From Xenoacremonium recifei (Eukaryota > Ascomycota > Sordariomycetes > Hypocreales > Nectriaceae), in the NCBI GenBank assembly GCA_012184525.1, contig WOFQ01000056.1, positions 62,001-126,000 on the forward strand: a DNA stretch of 64,000 nucleotides, given 5' to 3'. Below, one piece after another: positions 26,243 to 38,000 of the stretch. Both the position numbers and the translations under genes were made by a program. Under the pieces are notes generated by a model. It searched no databases. It was not told the DNA's origin and worked only from the letters and a program-made list of their open reading frames with translations. Each line of letters begins with the position of its first letter. The first letter of the stretch is position 1.

Positions 26243-27769
26243 CAGGTGCTACGTTAGTATAGTAGAGACGACGAAGGTTCGATGATGAGGTCGCGCCTGA
26301 CTTCCGGCCGCTCCTGATGTCAGGTATATATATGGTGGGAGTCAACAGGGTGGTGGCAAAACTTCGAGTATGAATGGCGCTTTGATTGTGAAAAAGGTTC
26401 AACAATTGGTCCGCACGCCTACAAAAATTTATAGACTAGATTTTGAGCTTTATGAATGTACCCGTCTACCATGAGAACATCGCTTGATAGACTCTGTGGT
26501 TTCGGAAATGAGCGAGGTTTCAAGGAGCCTCTGGGTCAAGGCCAAGTGTGCGTTCCTTCAAGATGTCATGGGTTTGAGCATTGCTGTAGTTGAAATGGTC
26601 CCCTGATCTCCTAAGGCATATAGAATATCGAAGAATGTCACTAAAGACAAACATCCATAGCATGTCTCAAGATTAACATGGGGCTAGTTGGTTCTCTATG
26701 AAGTGGTTCCAGGCATATCATAACTCTGGACCGAATCGAGTTGTCAGATTAATGACTGGTTGGGGACAAGGCGTGCAGTGCTGCATGCATTATGGTAGGG
26801 TAGCAGTCCTCCCCCGAGATTCTTGGATCATAACAACGTCAACCGTCAGCCAGTGTAGCTATTGTATCATAGGATGCAAAGCCTCTTCTGTCATTGAAAT
26901 GGAAGATGTAGAGGGGCTAGCAGAGCGGCCGAAGCGCTCATATCGTCGTCATCGGCCAACCTTTTTTTCCCCATTAGACGGGTTGGGGTGTGTACGCGGT
27001 GCTTTTTGTGTCATACCTGCGCCCCTACCCTAGAGGTCTGGGAGTCTTGACTTCGAAGTCTCTCCAGCGGTAGGGGGCAGGGTGGAGACTGCACTTCGTC
27101 AGATCCGGAGAGGATAGTTGAATCCTTGGAAAGATTTTCACCATCCGTCTTTGTGAAATCGAATGAGAATATCCATGAATTATTTTTCGCCAGGCAGGAG
27201 TCGCTAGCTCCATGATACTTGGGCTCTTTCACGAAATCTTTGGGTTTTTTATATTCCGTGACCTTCTCTTTTTGTTGCCGTGGCTGTTCGCACTACTATT
27301 ATCCGCTCCATAGTGCCCCAGCTTAAATCGCGTGTCACTAATTTGAAGGTTACTTTCCTAATATCTTCAGATATAAAAATAGATCAAAAACTTTATATAC
27401 GATACTCGGCAAAGATTCCCGGAGCTTTTTTAAATGAGCACCATTCACACGACCTGTGTTGATAAAGTTGCCCGGAGGTGCGTTGTATACGTCAACATTA
27501 CGCTCCTGGAATCTTCTTGCGTTTTGAAGCTGAGCCTTAAAAGGGCATCGAGCCGCTTGTATAGTAGTCTAACAATGAGGCCAGCTGTGATGATTTACTG
27601 TTCGGAGCTAGCCTACGGGCCTGACAGATATTGCGAATAGTAGCAGAATTCTCCGTCACTCCGTGGACGGCGCATTTGTCGTTAATGCCGGTACAGAGGT
27701 AACAGTCTTGTCCGCACCGTGGGATACTGTGAAACAGACACATTAGCTCTATCAGCATGCCGTGGCAGG
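26243..27769. other. Convergent intergenic region, no gene seen
   Basis: This 1.5-kb region lies between the 3' ends of the ABC and MFS transporters. Only short ORFs without recognisable domains or splice continuity occur. AT-rich stretches near 26400 and 27240-27440 are the only visible feature. Confidence 0.5.
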
Positions 27770-29425
27770 TCAATCTGATTCGCACTTACTATGAGGCTTG
27801 ACAAGCCAGCTGAGGACGAAAGCTGCGCTAAACGTAACGGCCAGACATACAAAGACAGCCTGCGTGAATTTGCCAACGGTCCCCGCGAACACGGCATTGA
27901 AGATCACGGGCGTGACAATCTGCGTCAAGGCGTGAAGAAGTCCGTTAGCACCCAGGAGTTGTCCCGTCTGATCCGACGGCACGTGCCTAGTAAGTGCCGA
28001 TTGTAAGGCCGGGGAAGAGACACTGCCTGCCGCTCCGACGACGCCCGCAAGGGTGAAAAGTTCACCTCGGTCTGCCAGGCTGTACCCGACCCAACCCGAA
28101 GTCTCGAGGGCAATGGCGATCCGTATGACGGTGAGATCGAACAAATCGCTGCCTTTATTGGATTCAGCGTGGCCGTACCACCGGCCGCGTACAAGGTGGG
28201 TGATGGTAGGCATAATGAGTACCAGGAAGGCCACTCGCGTACTGTTAACGATAGTCAAGTACCGACCCGACTCGAAGGTTTCCCAGCCGAACTGGTAGTT
28301 GACGTAGATCAACAAAATATTACCGCTCCCCATAGCGACCCCAAACATGATGGTGTCCATGGCAGCTAGTACGATAAGATTCCGTCGCAGTGCGGGAGTA
28401 CTGCCAGGCCCCGTGGGATACAGGATCTTCAGTGGTTCCAGCAGAGTCAATGGGTTGAGGTGTTGCAGGGAAGAAGCCCCTTCCTGACGAGTTGTCTTGG
28501 CCAGTGCCGCCTTTTCACGTGCCTTTTGCCGGCGACGCTTAGAGAGAGACTCGGGGACGAAAAATATCACGAACAGAGCACAGCAGATATGAACGCCCAG
28601 CATGATCCAGAATATGGTGACAATGTTGCCCGACCACTCCACGACGTAGCCCGCCAAAATGGGACCGAGGGCTATGCCTATGCACGCGCAGCCGTGGAAG
28701 TAGCTGAATGATGTGCGGCGGCGATGGACAGGGACGCAATCGGTGGCATAAGTATTAACCATGGCCATAGCCAGAATAGAAGAGCCCGTTATGCCGTCGA
28801 GGAAAAACGAAAGAAGCATCCAATTGACGTTGATGGTGTCCTTGTAGGAAGCGGCGAGGATGGTGACGATTTCGCCGCCCATAGCTCCGAGGCTGCCTAT
28901 GATCAAAATGGGCTTGCGGCCGTACAAATCTGACAACGCACCCAAGCGAGGACTGACTATCGCGGGGAGGATAGCACCAAGCAGGTCTCCCAGCAGCATA
29001 AAGAGAGAGACTCTTTGGGAGACTTCGGGGGTGCGACAAAGGTCATGGTTGCCGTCGCCGAAGGCGCTCGGGATAGGAAGCGCGGAGGTAGGGTCTGCAA
29101 GATGGTGAGCGGAATAGTATTGTCGACAGACTAGCTCGACGATGAGGTTGATCTTCGGAGAGATGATGCCGCCATAGATCAGGGCCAAGACGAGGAAGGG
29201 AAACAAGACCCATCCGATAGAGGGTCGGCGGTACCAAGGCAGATGAGCAAAGTCTTGTGTGTAATCGTCTTGATGATCATTATCATCGTCATCTACAGAG
29301 GGCGGGTGATCGAGGAGGGGTATCTGTTCGTGTCCAAGGCCTAGACTGTGTTGGCGATCTTGTCTAGCCCTCTCTTGCTGCACAGCTGCGAGATCAGACT
29401 CGTCAGATTCGCCAGCTGGCTCCAT
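27770..29425 (-). CDS. Major facilitator superfamily transporter
   Basis: Single-exon gene of 551 residues, a normal length for a 12-TM fungal MFS protein. An acidic cytosolic N-terminus (DDDDNDHQDD) precedes the first membrane segment around residue 70. The loop 2-3 signature GALSDLYGRKP is clear, and a basic central loop (SKRRRQKAREK) separates the two six-helix halves. The sequence resembles the proton-coupled importer-like/tetracycline-type MFS proteins often found in fungal clusters; the substrate cannot be told. The position between the ABC transporter and the thioesterase, plus upstream TCAATAA copies, suggests cluster membership and a role in export or precursor movement. Confidence 0.92.
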   Translation of the reverse strand: MEPAGESDESDLAAVQQERARQDRQHSLGLGHEQIPLLDHPPSVDDDDNDHQDDYTQDFAHLPWYRRPSIGWVLFPFLVLALIYGGIISPKINLIVELVCRQYYSAHHLADPTSALPIPSAFGDGNHDLCRTPEVSQRVSLFMLLGDLLGAILPAIVSPRLGALSDLYGRKPILIIGSLGAMGGEIVTILAASYKDTINVNWMLLSFFLDGITGSSILAMAMVNTYATDCVPVHRRRTSFSYFHGCACIGIALGPILAGYVVEWSGNIVTIFWIMLGVHICCALFVIFFVPESLSKRRRQKAREKAALAKTTRQEGASSLQHLNPLTLLEPLKILYPTGPGSTPALRRNLIVLAAMDTIMFGVAMGSGNILLIYVNYQFGWETFESGRYLTIVNSTRVAFLVLIMPTITHLVRGRWYGHAESNKGSDLFDLTVIRIAIALETSGWVGYSLADRGELFTLAGVVGAAGSVSSPALQSALTRHVPSDQTGQLLGANGLLHALTQIVTPVIFNAVFAGTVGKFTQAVFVCLAVTFSAAFVLSWLVKPHSKCESD

Positions 29426-30137
29426 TACGGTGAATGTAACTGAGGTGGCGTTTTGTCAGGCGGACATCAAGGCCTAGAGTGAATGATGAATACTGTTGAA
29501 GGCTGGAGAAGGTGAGTTAGGATTGTAAACAACGGGCGGGACCAGCCCCGGACGTGTAGAGCGGGGGAATGGTAGGAAAATCACGTAAGCCCGTCTTATT
29601 GACAATAATTCCACCTGTTACGAAGCAGATAATGAGTCAATAACCGAATCTGGAAGTTGAATAACTGTGGATCTAGCAAATAACTGCCAATGACAGAGCC
29701 GATGATCTAACTCGAGTTTCAGTTTACTAAGTTTGGGTATATCTTTCTTTCCTTATTTTCTCCCCCAGCTTTAGACATTCTGATGCTGGAATTCTCTTGT
29801 GACGCAGTCAGAATTCCATATTCGAGAGCATGAAGTCATTTCTCTCTTCGCTACTCAATGTATTGAGTCCTGCTATGTTACCTGCAGGATAAGATCCCAT
29901 CTCGCGATATTTATGTTTGGTTAAGGCTGCGTCGCTTTGAAACGATGCGACCCAGTTCCATGCTTTCATGCATCTATTTGTAATAGTGTGGCCAGCCAAC
30001 CACCATATCTGAGCGCCAGAGCGCCTTGCGAACAAGGGTATGCTACTGACTATGCTGGGAAGGGTTCTAAAATTCATGTTTGCCCCAACCCATATTTTAT
30101 ACTGGTGAAGATTCGGAATTTTGAAATTTGCCAGTCT
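29426..30137. promoter_or_regulatory. MFS promoter region with TCAATAA-like motifs
   Basis: The region lies between the MFS start and the thioesterase stop. Motif copies: TTATTGA (reverse orientation) at 29596-29602 overlapping ACAATAA, TCAATAA at 29637-29643 and TGAATAA at 29658-29664. They match the array in the NRPS/ABC promoter. No gene is supported in the remainder. Confidence 0.45.
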
Positions 30138-31002
30138 TCATTCGTCGTCGTCGAGACTGGCCAACTTCTCCATGCTTTCCGCAACAGTTGCTACTACCTT
30201 CGTGACAGATGCGACCTGGGTGGCGATATATCTTTTAGCAAATGCTTTGGTTCGAGCAAAATAACGAATGCTTACGTTTCTAGGCTCAAAAAGGCTGAAA
30301 TGGTGACCGTCAATTGAATAGTTCTCGTTCACAACTGCGAAGCCAGCCCGCTCGTTCCACCCCAGGCTCGGGCTGTCTCTGAATTGGTCGACAAAGGATA
30401 AGGCCGGGAGGGTTTCGTGAATCACACGCTCGGTCGCACACAGCATGACAGTGTACGGCTGGCGCTGTCGTCGCCAAACAGGAGCCCGCCAGTTATGTAG
30501 CATGCTTACGGTTCGCAGGATGGAACTTTCTAGTCTGTCTGTCGCGGTTGTTGGGCCATCTTCCGAGATAGGAGAATCTGGAGGGGAAGATACGACATCG
30601 CGATAGTCAGGGAAGGGACTGTCTACCATTATGATGCCATCCACGTTTACTTTAGGATCTTGGCTGAATATCCATGCGACTTGAAGTGCAATCATACCAC
30701 CCAGTGACCAGCCTAGATCTTTCCGTCAGTCTTCGTGCGTCAAGGTCGTCTAAATGGCTCTTACCACCGAGAAGAATCCTGCCTTCAGGGACAATTGATT
30801 TGATAGCAGCGTAGTATCGGCGACTCATCTCTTGAAGAGTTCCACAGGCATCGCTTTTCATGAGTGATTCTGAGATAGCATATACATCGCGATCCATGGG
30901 ACGCAAAGCGTAATAGCTGAAGATAGTGCCACTTGCATCGTGGAATAGAAACAACGGAGTAGCAGTCGAGCCCTTGGGTCGTTTCTGGATTTGATGAATC
31001 AT
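30138..31002 (-). CDS. Type II-like thioesterase (alpha/beta hydrolase)
   Basis: Stand-alone thioesterase predicted to release the acyl chain from the PKS, which has no release domain of its own, or to edit stalled carriers. Exon 1 is 31002-30765 and exon 2 is 30712-30138, joined across a 52-nt intron (GTAAGAG start, CTGAC branch, CTAG end) that completes the nucleophile motif GWSLGG; 270 residues. A late catalytic His candidate lies in GHHFSLFEP. The ATG at 31002 fits; an in-frame GTG four codons upstream is not a eukaryotic start. Comparable thioesterases accompany PKS-NRPS lipopeptide clusters such as verlamelin and W493. Its 3' end faces the MFS promoter. Confidence 0.88.
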
Positions 31003-32059
31003 TATGTTTGACACAACTTTCAGAAATGAGTGAATGGCAGATCACGATGTAAGCCTAAGCAGATAAAGAAAGTGTTGCTCTAGAACATGACAGCTTGATG
31101 AATTGTTGCCTGATGTTGAGATCAAATACCATGTTAAAAATTTGTTCATAAGTATCACCTTCCCGAATGAAATATTCAGCTTCGTCAATTATTATTGCTT
31201 ACCAGTATCCTGGGTGTCGATATTAGGTAAGACTCCTTCTAGTAAGCTGAAGTGGCAAAGAGTTGAGATGAGAGCCAATAGACAGGCCATGTGGAAGGTA
31301 TGGTTATTGCATTCCATGGAACATGGTTTTATCGACGAGGCGAAAGGAGAACGGAATCTCAAAGTGGCTTCAGCTGATCATTTGAAGATCACACACTCTA
31401 TAGCCAAGGATACGGAGATGCATAAGTTACGGAGATAATGGAGAAGAAGAATGGAGTTGAAAGGCTGTTCGCCTTCCTTCATCCCCTGTCAGATGGGCCG
31501 TTGTAGATACGATCACATACTAGTATGGCAAGAATGGCCAAGATTAGCAGTACTCGATAAACTGTAACCATTGTTCGCACAGACATAATGCATTAGGTGT
31601 CACGCAAGATTTTCATTCGGACTACGTTCCGGTGCAGTGGCTGTGTAGATTCATGACGATCTTTCGTCGCCATTGCATGCAGGCACTAATTGAGTCAAAT
31701 CAACTGATACGTATTCACCGTTATCTGCACTATCTGGGGTCCGGACAAATACCAAAGGAGGACTGACAAGCCATAATGGTGGATATAGATTGATAATAGG
31801 GGTGTACTTATCAATAACGGGTGGATAGCTAGCGTCAGCCTTGTTCTATTTCTCTCGACCCTGGGCGATGATAATGTAGACTGGCAGTGCAAGATAAATT
31901 ATTTTTAGGAATACCAAGGAGGCTGACCTTGTCGATGCCGAAACAAAAGGAAGAGGTTCTTCTAGAGCTGGACATGCTGGGCCATGATATGTTCTGTGCT
32001 TTAACACACTCTTTCTACTGGTCTTTCAACAATCCAAACCAGAACACTTGTCTAGCAAA
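31003..32059. promoter_or_regulatory. Divergent promoter region of thioesterase (-) and PKS (+)
   Basis: About 1.06 kb with no supported gene. TCAATAA at 31811-31817 lies 243 bp before the PKS ATG, with a related TTGATAA just upstream near 31789. TCAATTATTATTG near 31184-31196 is a weaker match on the thioesterase side. Confidence 0.45.
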
Positions 32060-35000
32060 ATGACCGCCGACATGATACCCGAGCCCATTGCCATCATTGG
32101 CATGAGTTGTCGCTTTCCAGGCGATGCTTCCGAGCCATCCCGTCTTTGGGACGCACTCGCCGCCGGGAAATCGGCGTGGAGTGAGGTACCCGAAGAACGA
32201 TTCAATATGAAGGCATTCTACCATAGTAAAGACCCCCATAACAGCACGACCATTACCCCGGGCGGTCATTTCTTGGACACCGATGTGGCTGCTTTTGATT
32301 GCAGCTTCTTTGAGATCAAACCGACAGAGGCTCGGGCCGTGGACCCTCAACAACGTATCACATTAGAGCTCGCTTATGAAGCCTTCGAGAATGCTGGCTT
32401 GACGCTACCTCAGCTATGGGGATCCTCTACTGGCGTTTATGTTGGCCAGTGGAGTTCCGACTATAGCGAGATCCTGGCGCGAGATCCAGAAGCCCAGGAA
32501 CGCTACCATACTCTCGGAGTTGGTCCTGCCATCACGTCCAACCGCGTCTCTTATTTTTTCAACCTACGGGGTCCAAGTTTCACAGTCGACACGGGTTGCT
32601 CTGCCAGTCTTGTTGCATTGCATAATGCTGTCCAGAGCTTGCGAAGTGGCGAAAGCACAATGAGTCTTGTTGGCGGTGTCAACATCTTGTTGGACCCTCA
32701 GCGCTTTACTTACCAAAGCAAGCTGAAGATGTTTTCGCCCGATGGTCGCTGCTTCTCATTCGACGAGCGTGCCAACGGCTATGGTAGAGGAGAAGGCTGT
32801 GGTTGTGTCGTCTTGAAACCCCTTTCATTGGCCATCAAAGATGGTGACCGAATCCGAGCCGTCATCCGCAACTCGGTACTGAACCAAGACGGTCGAACGC
32901 CTCAGGGTATCAGTGTGCCAAGTCGCGAAGCACAGGAAGAGTTAATCCGCCGGGCATATGCTCAGGTCGGGCTAGTTCCTACTGAAACGGACTACGCTGA
33001 GGCCCATGGAACAGGCACGGCAGTAGGCGATCCTATCGAGACCGAGGCTATTGCCAACGTATTGGCTCGTCCCCGAGACTCGAGCCAAGGACCACTAGTC
33101 GTAGGGTCTGTGAAAGGCAACATTGGCCACACAGAGAGTGCAGCTGGCATTGCTGGACTGATCAAGGCTGTCTTGATGCTCGAGAATCAAGCTATAGCTC
33201 CTCAAGTCAATTATGAAAGGCCAAACCCAAAGATCCCGCTTGATACCTGGAATCTGCAGGTATGAATGGGAAAGAATAACATCCGGCGGGCAGTCCAGCT
33301 GAGAGATTACAGGTACCTACCAGATTCGAGAAAAAAGATCTTCGCCGCATCTCTGTTAACAGGTGAGCCAAACTCTTCTCTGAATAAATTTGACCAACAC
33401 TGATTTTGGTAGCTTTGGATACGGCGGCACCAATGCGCACGTCATTATTGATCGAGTGGACGAGCATATTCACCCCAAAAATAACGCCAACGGTGTCAAT
33501 GGTACTAATGGTGTGAACGGTACCAACGGTATGAATGGTACCAATGGCGTCAACGGTACTAACGGCGCAAATGGTACCAATGGTGTGCACCATACCAACG
33601 GCGTGAACGGTACCAATGGTGTCAACGGTGCCAATGGCGTCAAGGGTAGTAACGGAGTCAATGGTACTCATGGCATCAACGGAACTAATGGCATCAACGG
33701 CGCCGCCAATGGTTCTCACATCGCCGTAGAGCGGCCTCGCGTTTTCATTCTTAGCGGTGCCGAGGAGCAGAGCTGCCATCAGAACGCTGAGCGTCTGGCA
33801 CAGTACCTGACGAAGTCCCAGGCTGCTTCGTTGGAAGAGTCCAATGAGTTTATGGACCGATTGGCCATAACGGTAAACAAGCGTACCGTCCATGAATACA
33901 ACGCTCCCGTCATCGCTTATGACCAAGAAGACTTGCTGGCACAGCTCGAGGTCCTCCAGCAGACGCCTATTTCCGTCCGAGCACCATTCAAGGGAGGAGC
34001 CCGTGTTGGCTATGTTTTCGGAGGCCAGGGAGCCCAATATCACAACATGGGTCGAGAGATGATGAAGGATTGGCCAGCTTTCCGCCAATCTCTGGACCGC
34101 GCTGACGCCCATTTGCAGACGATGGGCTGTGAATGGGATCTTTTGTCTGAGCTGAGTCATGAGAAAGCTGAAGACTCGCATGTGGATGAACCAGTGTATG
34201 GCCAGACCATGTCGACCGTCATTCAGCTGGCTTTGGTCGACACTCTGGCATCTCTGCATTTAAGCCCGTCATCCGTTGTTGGACACTCCAGCGGAGAGAT
34301 CGCTGCGGCTTACGCCGCGGGTGCGCTCTCGTTTGAGGATGCATTGACTGTGGCATATCATCGTGGCCGCCTAACTTCGAAACTCATTGCTTCCGGAGTT
34401 TCTGGAGGCATGCTTGCCGTGGGCTCGTCACCCGAAGTCGCGCAGACTTACATCGACCAGGTGAAGGCGGCCACCGACACGTCCGATATTAAGATTGCCT
34501 GCTACAACAGCCCGGCGAGCGTGACACTTTCGGGAGATAATGACAGTATCGCGGCAGTCGCAGCTCTACTACAGGATGACGATGTCTTCCATCGTAAGCT
34601 CAGGACACGAGGAGCTGCATACCACTCAAAAATGATGGAGGCAATTGAAGAGGATTACCGATCTGCCATCGCCCACATCCAACCACGTCCGCTGGCCGGA
34701 CACATGATGTCTTCGTTGAATGGGAAGAAGCTATCACCCGGATTCCTGCTGGACGCAAATTACTGGGCTAGCAATCTTATCTCTCCTGTTCGCTTTGCCG
34801 GAGCTCTGAGAAGCATGATAGTCGGTGACAAGGCTGAAGGACGTCAACATGATCTCGATCTTGATTTTCTCCTGGAAGTTGGCCCCCACGCGCAGATGCA
34901 AGGTGCTGTCAAGGAGACGTTGAAAGAGCTGGGATCTTCGACTCGCGTTTATTACACGTCCTGTCTCAAGAGGAAGGCCAGTGCAGCCGAGACTATGCTG

Positions 35001-38000
35001 CGCGCCCTGGCCGACCTGTTCGCCTTGGGCGCGCCAGTAAACTTTCATCAGGCGAATGCCGGCTTTGTCAAGCAGTTGCCAGCTATGTTGAACGATGTGC
35101 CACCGTACGCGTTTAACCATGAGCAGCGTCACTGGCACGACAGCCGCATCTCTCGCGAGTTCACACATCGTCAATTCTTGCCTCATGAGCTGTTGGGCAA
35201 CCTATCATCCGACGTAAATCATACGGAGCCCAAGTGGCGTCGTATCATGAACCTTAAGGAGATGCCATGGCTGCAAAATCACATGGTGCAGGGTCAAGTC
35301 ATCTTCCCAGCAGCCGGATATTTGGCCATGGCCATGGAGGCGATGCGGCGCTTCACAGCCTTCAAAGTTGAGAACCAATCAAAAGCGACTGTTGGCTATA
35401 TGCTCGGCAACGTTAGCTTTGTCAAAGCGCTGGTTCTCAGGGAGGGCGATACAGACACCGAGGTCTGTCTGTCGCTTCGACCCGAGACTCAGAGCGCAAA
35501 GGGTTCATGGCAGAATTGGAAAGAGTTCCGAGTCTTCTCAACATCTCCTGATAAGGGATGGAGTGAGCATTGCCGGGGTCGTATCCGTGCCATCACAGAC
35601 GAAGGAATGCTGGCGGATCGTCTTAGTGACACTACCGTCGAAGTCAAGAACCGCAACCTCGCAGCTATTCAACATCCTATCACCCAGACTCGTTTCTACG
35701 CCACCGCACGCCAGATCGGGATGGAGTGGTACGCGCCGTTTGATAACGTCGTCAGCCTGGAAGCTCTGGCTGATTCAAGCGTGGCAACGAACAAGATGCC
35801 AAGCTTGGACGCCTCAGCACATCCTTTCGGAGAGTTATCGTACATCATGCACCCAGGAATGCTCGATTCGACTCTCTTCCACGGCGTATGCGCCAGTCTC
35901 CTGGTGGAGCGGGAATCTAAATCTGCTATGGTGCCTGTCTTCATCGAACGACTGACCGTTTCTACTGCCCCCAAGATCCCAGAAGGAACCGAGGTCCGCA
36001 CGTATTCTTTGGCCCAAGACAAGGGTACTTGCTGGAGCGGCCAGATCGAGTTGGACGAGCAGTCCATAATGAGCTTCCACGGGTTGAGGGTCGCCCAGCT
36101 GCCGGCAAACGACATGGCCTCACGGTCGCGACAGCTGGCACACAGCCCGGAGTGGGTTGGCCATTTGCCGAGCATGACAAAGGCGCAAGTTATTGCCCAT
36201 TGCACAGACTCGCTCCCTGCTGGTTCCTCTCGTTACCGCAACATCGCCGTCAACGCAGATGTACGCGCTCACGTGGATCGTGCCCTCAGACTGATCCAAC
36301 CGGACCAAGTGGCAGATGGCTTTCAGCAGTCATGGTACAAGTGGATGCAGTCTTTTGCAGCCACAAAGCCCGACTCTCCTGAGCTGGTATTGGAGGCCCG
36401 GGTGGCCACGGCATCTGACCCGAGCGTCTCTTTCGAGGCCGTCATGCGTATTGGTGAGAACCTCGAGGATCTTCTGACCGGTGTTACGGGTTCCCTCTCC
36501 ATCTTGACCCAGAATGATATGCTTGGTAAGTTGTATTCTGAGGAAAGGAACGGCCGCTGCTATCATCAGATCAATGAGTACTGCAAGACTCTTGGCAAAT
36601 ACAACCCTTCTCTGCGAATGCTCGAGGTTGGTGGCGGTACAGCTTCGGCCACACTGCCTTTGTTGCAGGCCCTGTCTCATCATGGCCAGCCGTTGGTGGC
36701 ACAGTACGACTTCACGGATCTGTCAACAGCTTTCTTCCCGGCTGCCCGCGAGCGTCTGGCTCAGTATGGCAACATTGTCAACTATGAAGCATTTGATCTC
36801 GCGCGCTCTCCCGATCTTCAAGGGTTCGAGCCTGGAACCTACGATGTTGTTATTGCTTGCAATGTTGTACACGCTACTCCGAACATTGAGTCTTCTCTGG
36901 AAAATATCCGTCTGCTCCTTCGTCCTGGGGGAACATTGATTCTCATGGAGATTACCAACCCAGAGCCTTACTACCAACTCATCTTTGGCTCTCTATCTGG
37001 GTGGTGGTCTGGCATCGAGGAAGGCCGAGTTTCCTCAGCCGTTATCTCTAAGGGTGATTGGGAACAAAAACTGGTGAAGCAGGGTTTCGAGTCAGACCCG
37101 GTCATTGTATCTGACTATGCCAAGGATGAAGGAGCTACAATCAGCGTTATTTTTGCCAAGACTCCAGTCGGACCTCAACGGGACCTAAGTGAGATCTCGC
37201 TTCACTTTACGAGCGGCATGTTTCAGGATCAGTCAGGCGGAAGCCTTAGCATTGTCGCTCAGCATCTTCGCCAGAGCCATGGGCTCGGCCTGCGCCAGAT
37301 TACAACAGGTGATCTCAACAGCATCCCGGACATTGCTAGCACGGTGCTTGTGATAGATCCCGAGATGAGTGAGGCGCTCGCGGGCCGTATGGACACTTCA
37401 CTGTGGCAGCAGTTCCAGAAGTGCGCCCTAACATGCAAAGGCATGATCCTGATCTCGCGAGGCGCTACCGGGAACACGCCTGTGCCTGAGGGAGCGCTGA
37501 CCATAGGCCTCGCCCGGTCGTTGAGGTTGGAACAGCCTGGTATCCGCTACGTTACGCTCGATCTTGACCCTGACACTTTCAACCGTGCCATTGACGAGCG
37601 CTTGAGCCAGTGGCTGGGCAAGCTTTTGACCTCCGAAACATTCGACTTCGACCGCAGCTCCATTGGGCTCGACTGTGAGTTTGCCGAGCGTAACGGACGA
37701 CTTCATGTCAACCGAATGTTCCACAATGAGCAGCTCGATCAGAGTATTGTCCGCGCCACGGCGAAAGCCAAGCCAGAGCAGACAGCATTCCTGCAGCGCT
37801 CGCGTCCGCTCCGGGTCGAGCTCGGCGTGCCCGGGCTGATGGAAACCTTCCGATGGGCGGACGACGTCGAACACGCGCGCAGCTTGGCGCCGGACGAGAT
37901 TCGCATTGAGTGTCGCGCAGCCAGCATCAACTTCCGCGACGTGCTCGTCGCATCCGGTGAGCTTGGCGCCTCTGCCACCATGATGAACGACTGTGCTGGC

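Noticed and set aside
32048..32059. Upstream TTG start extending the PKS by four residues
   Set aside because: Not a eukaryotic start codon; the ATG at 32060 opens directly into the KS domain.
33207..34259. 350-codon antisense ORF with Thr/Ile/Val repeats
   Set aside because: Reverse reading of the Asn-Gly minisatellite and the PKS acyltransferase region.
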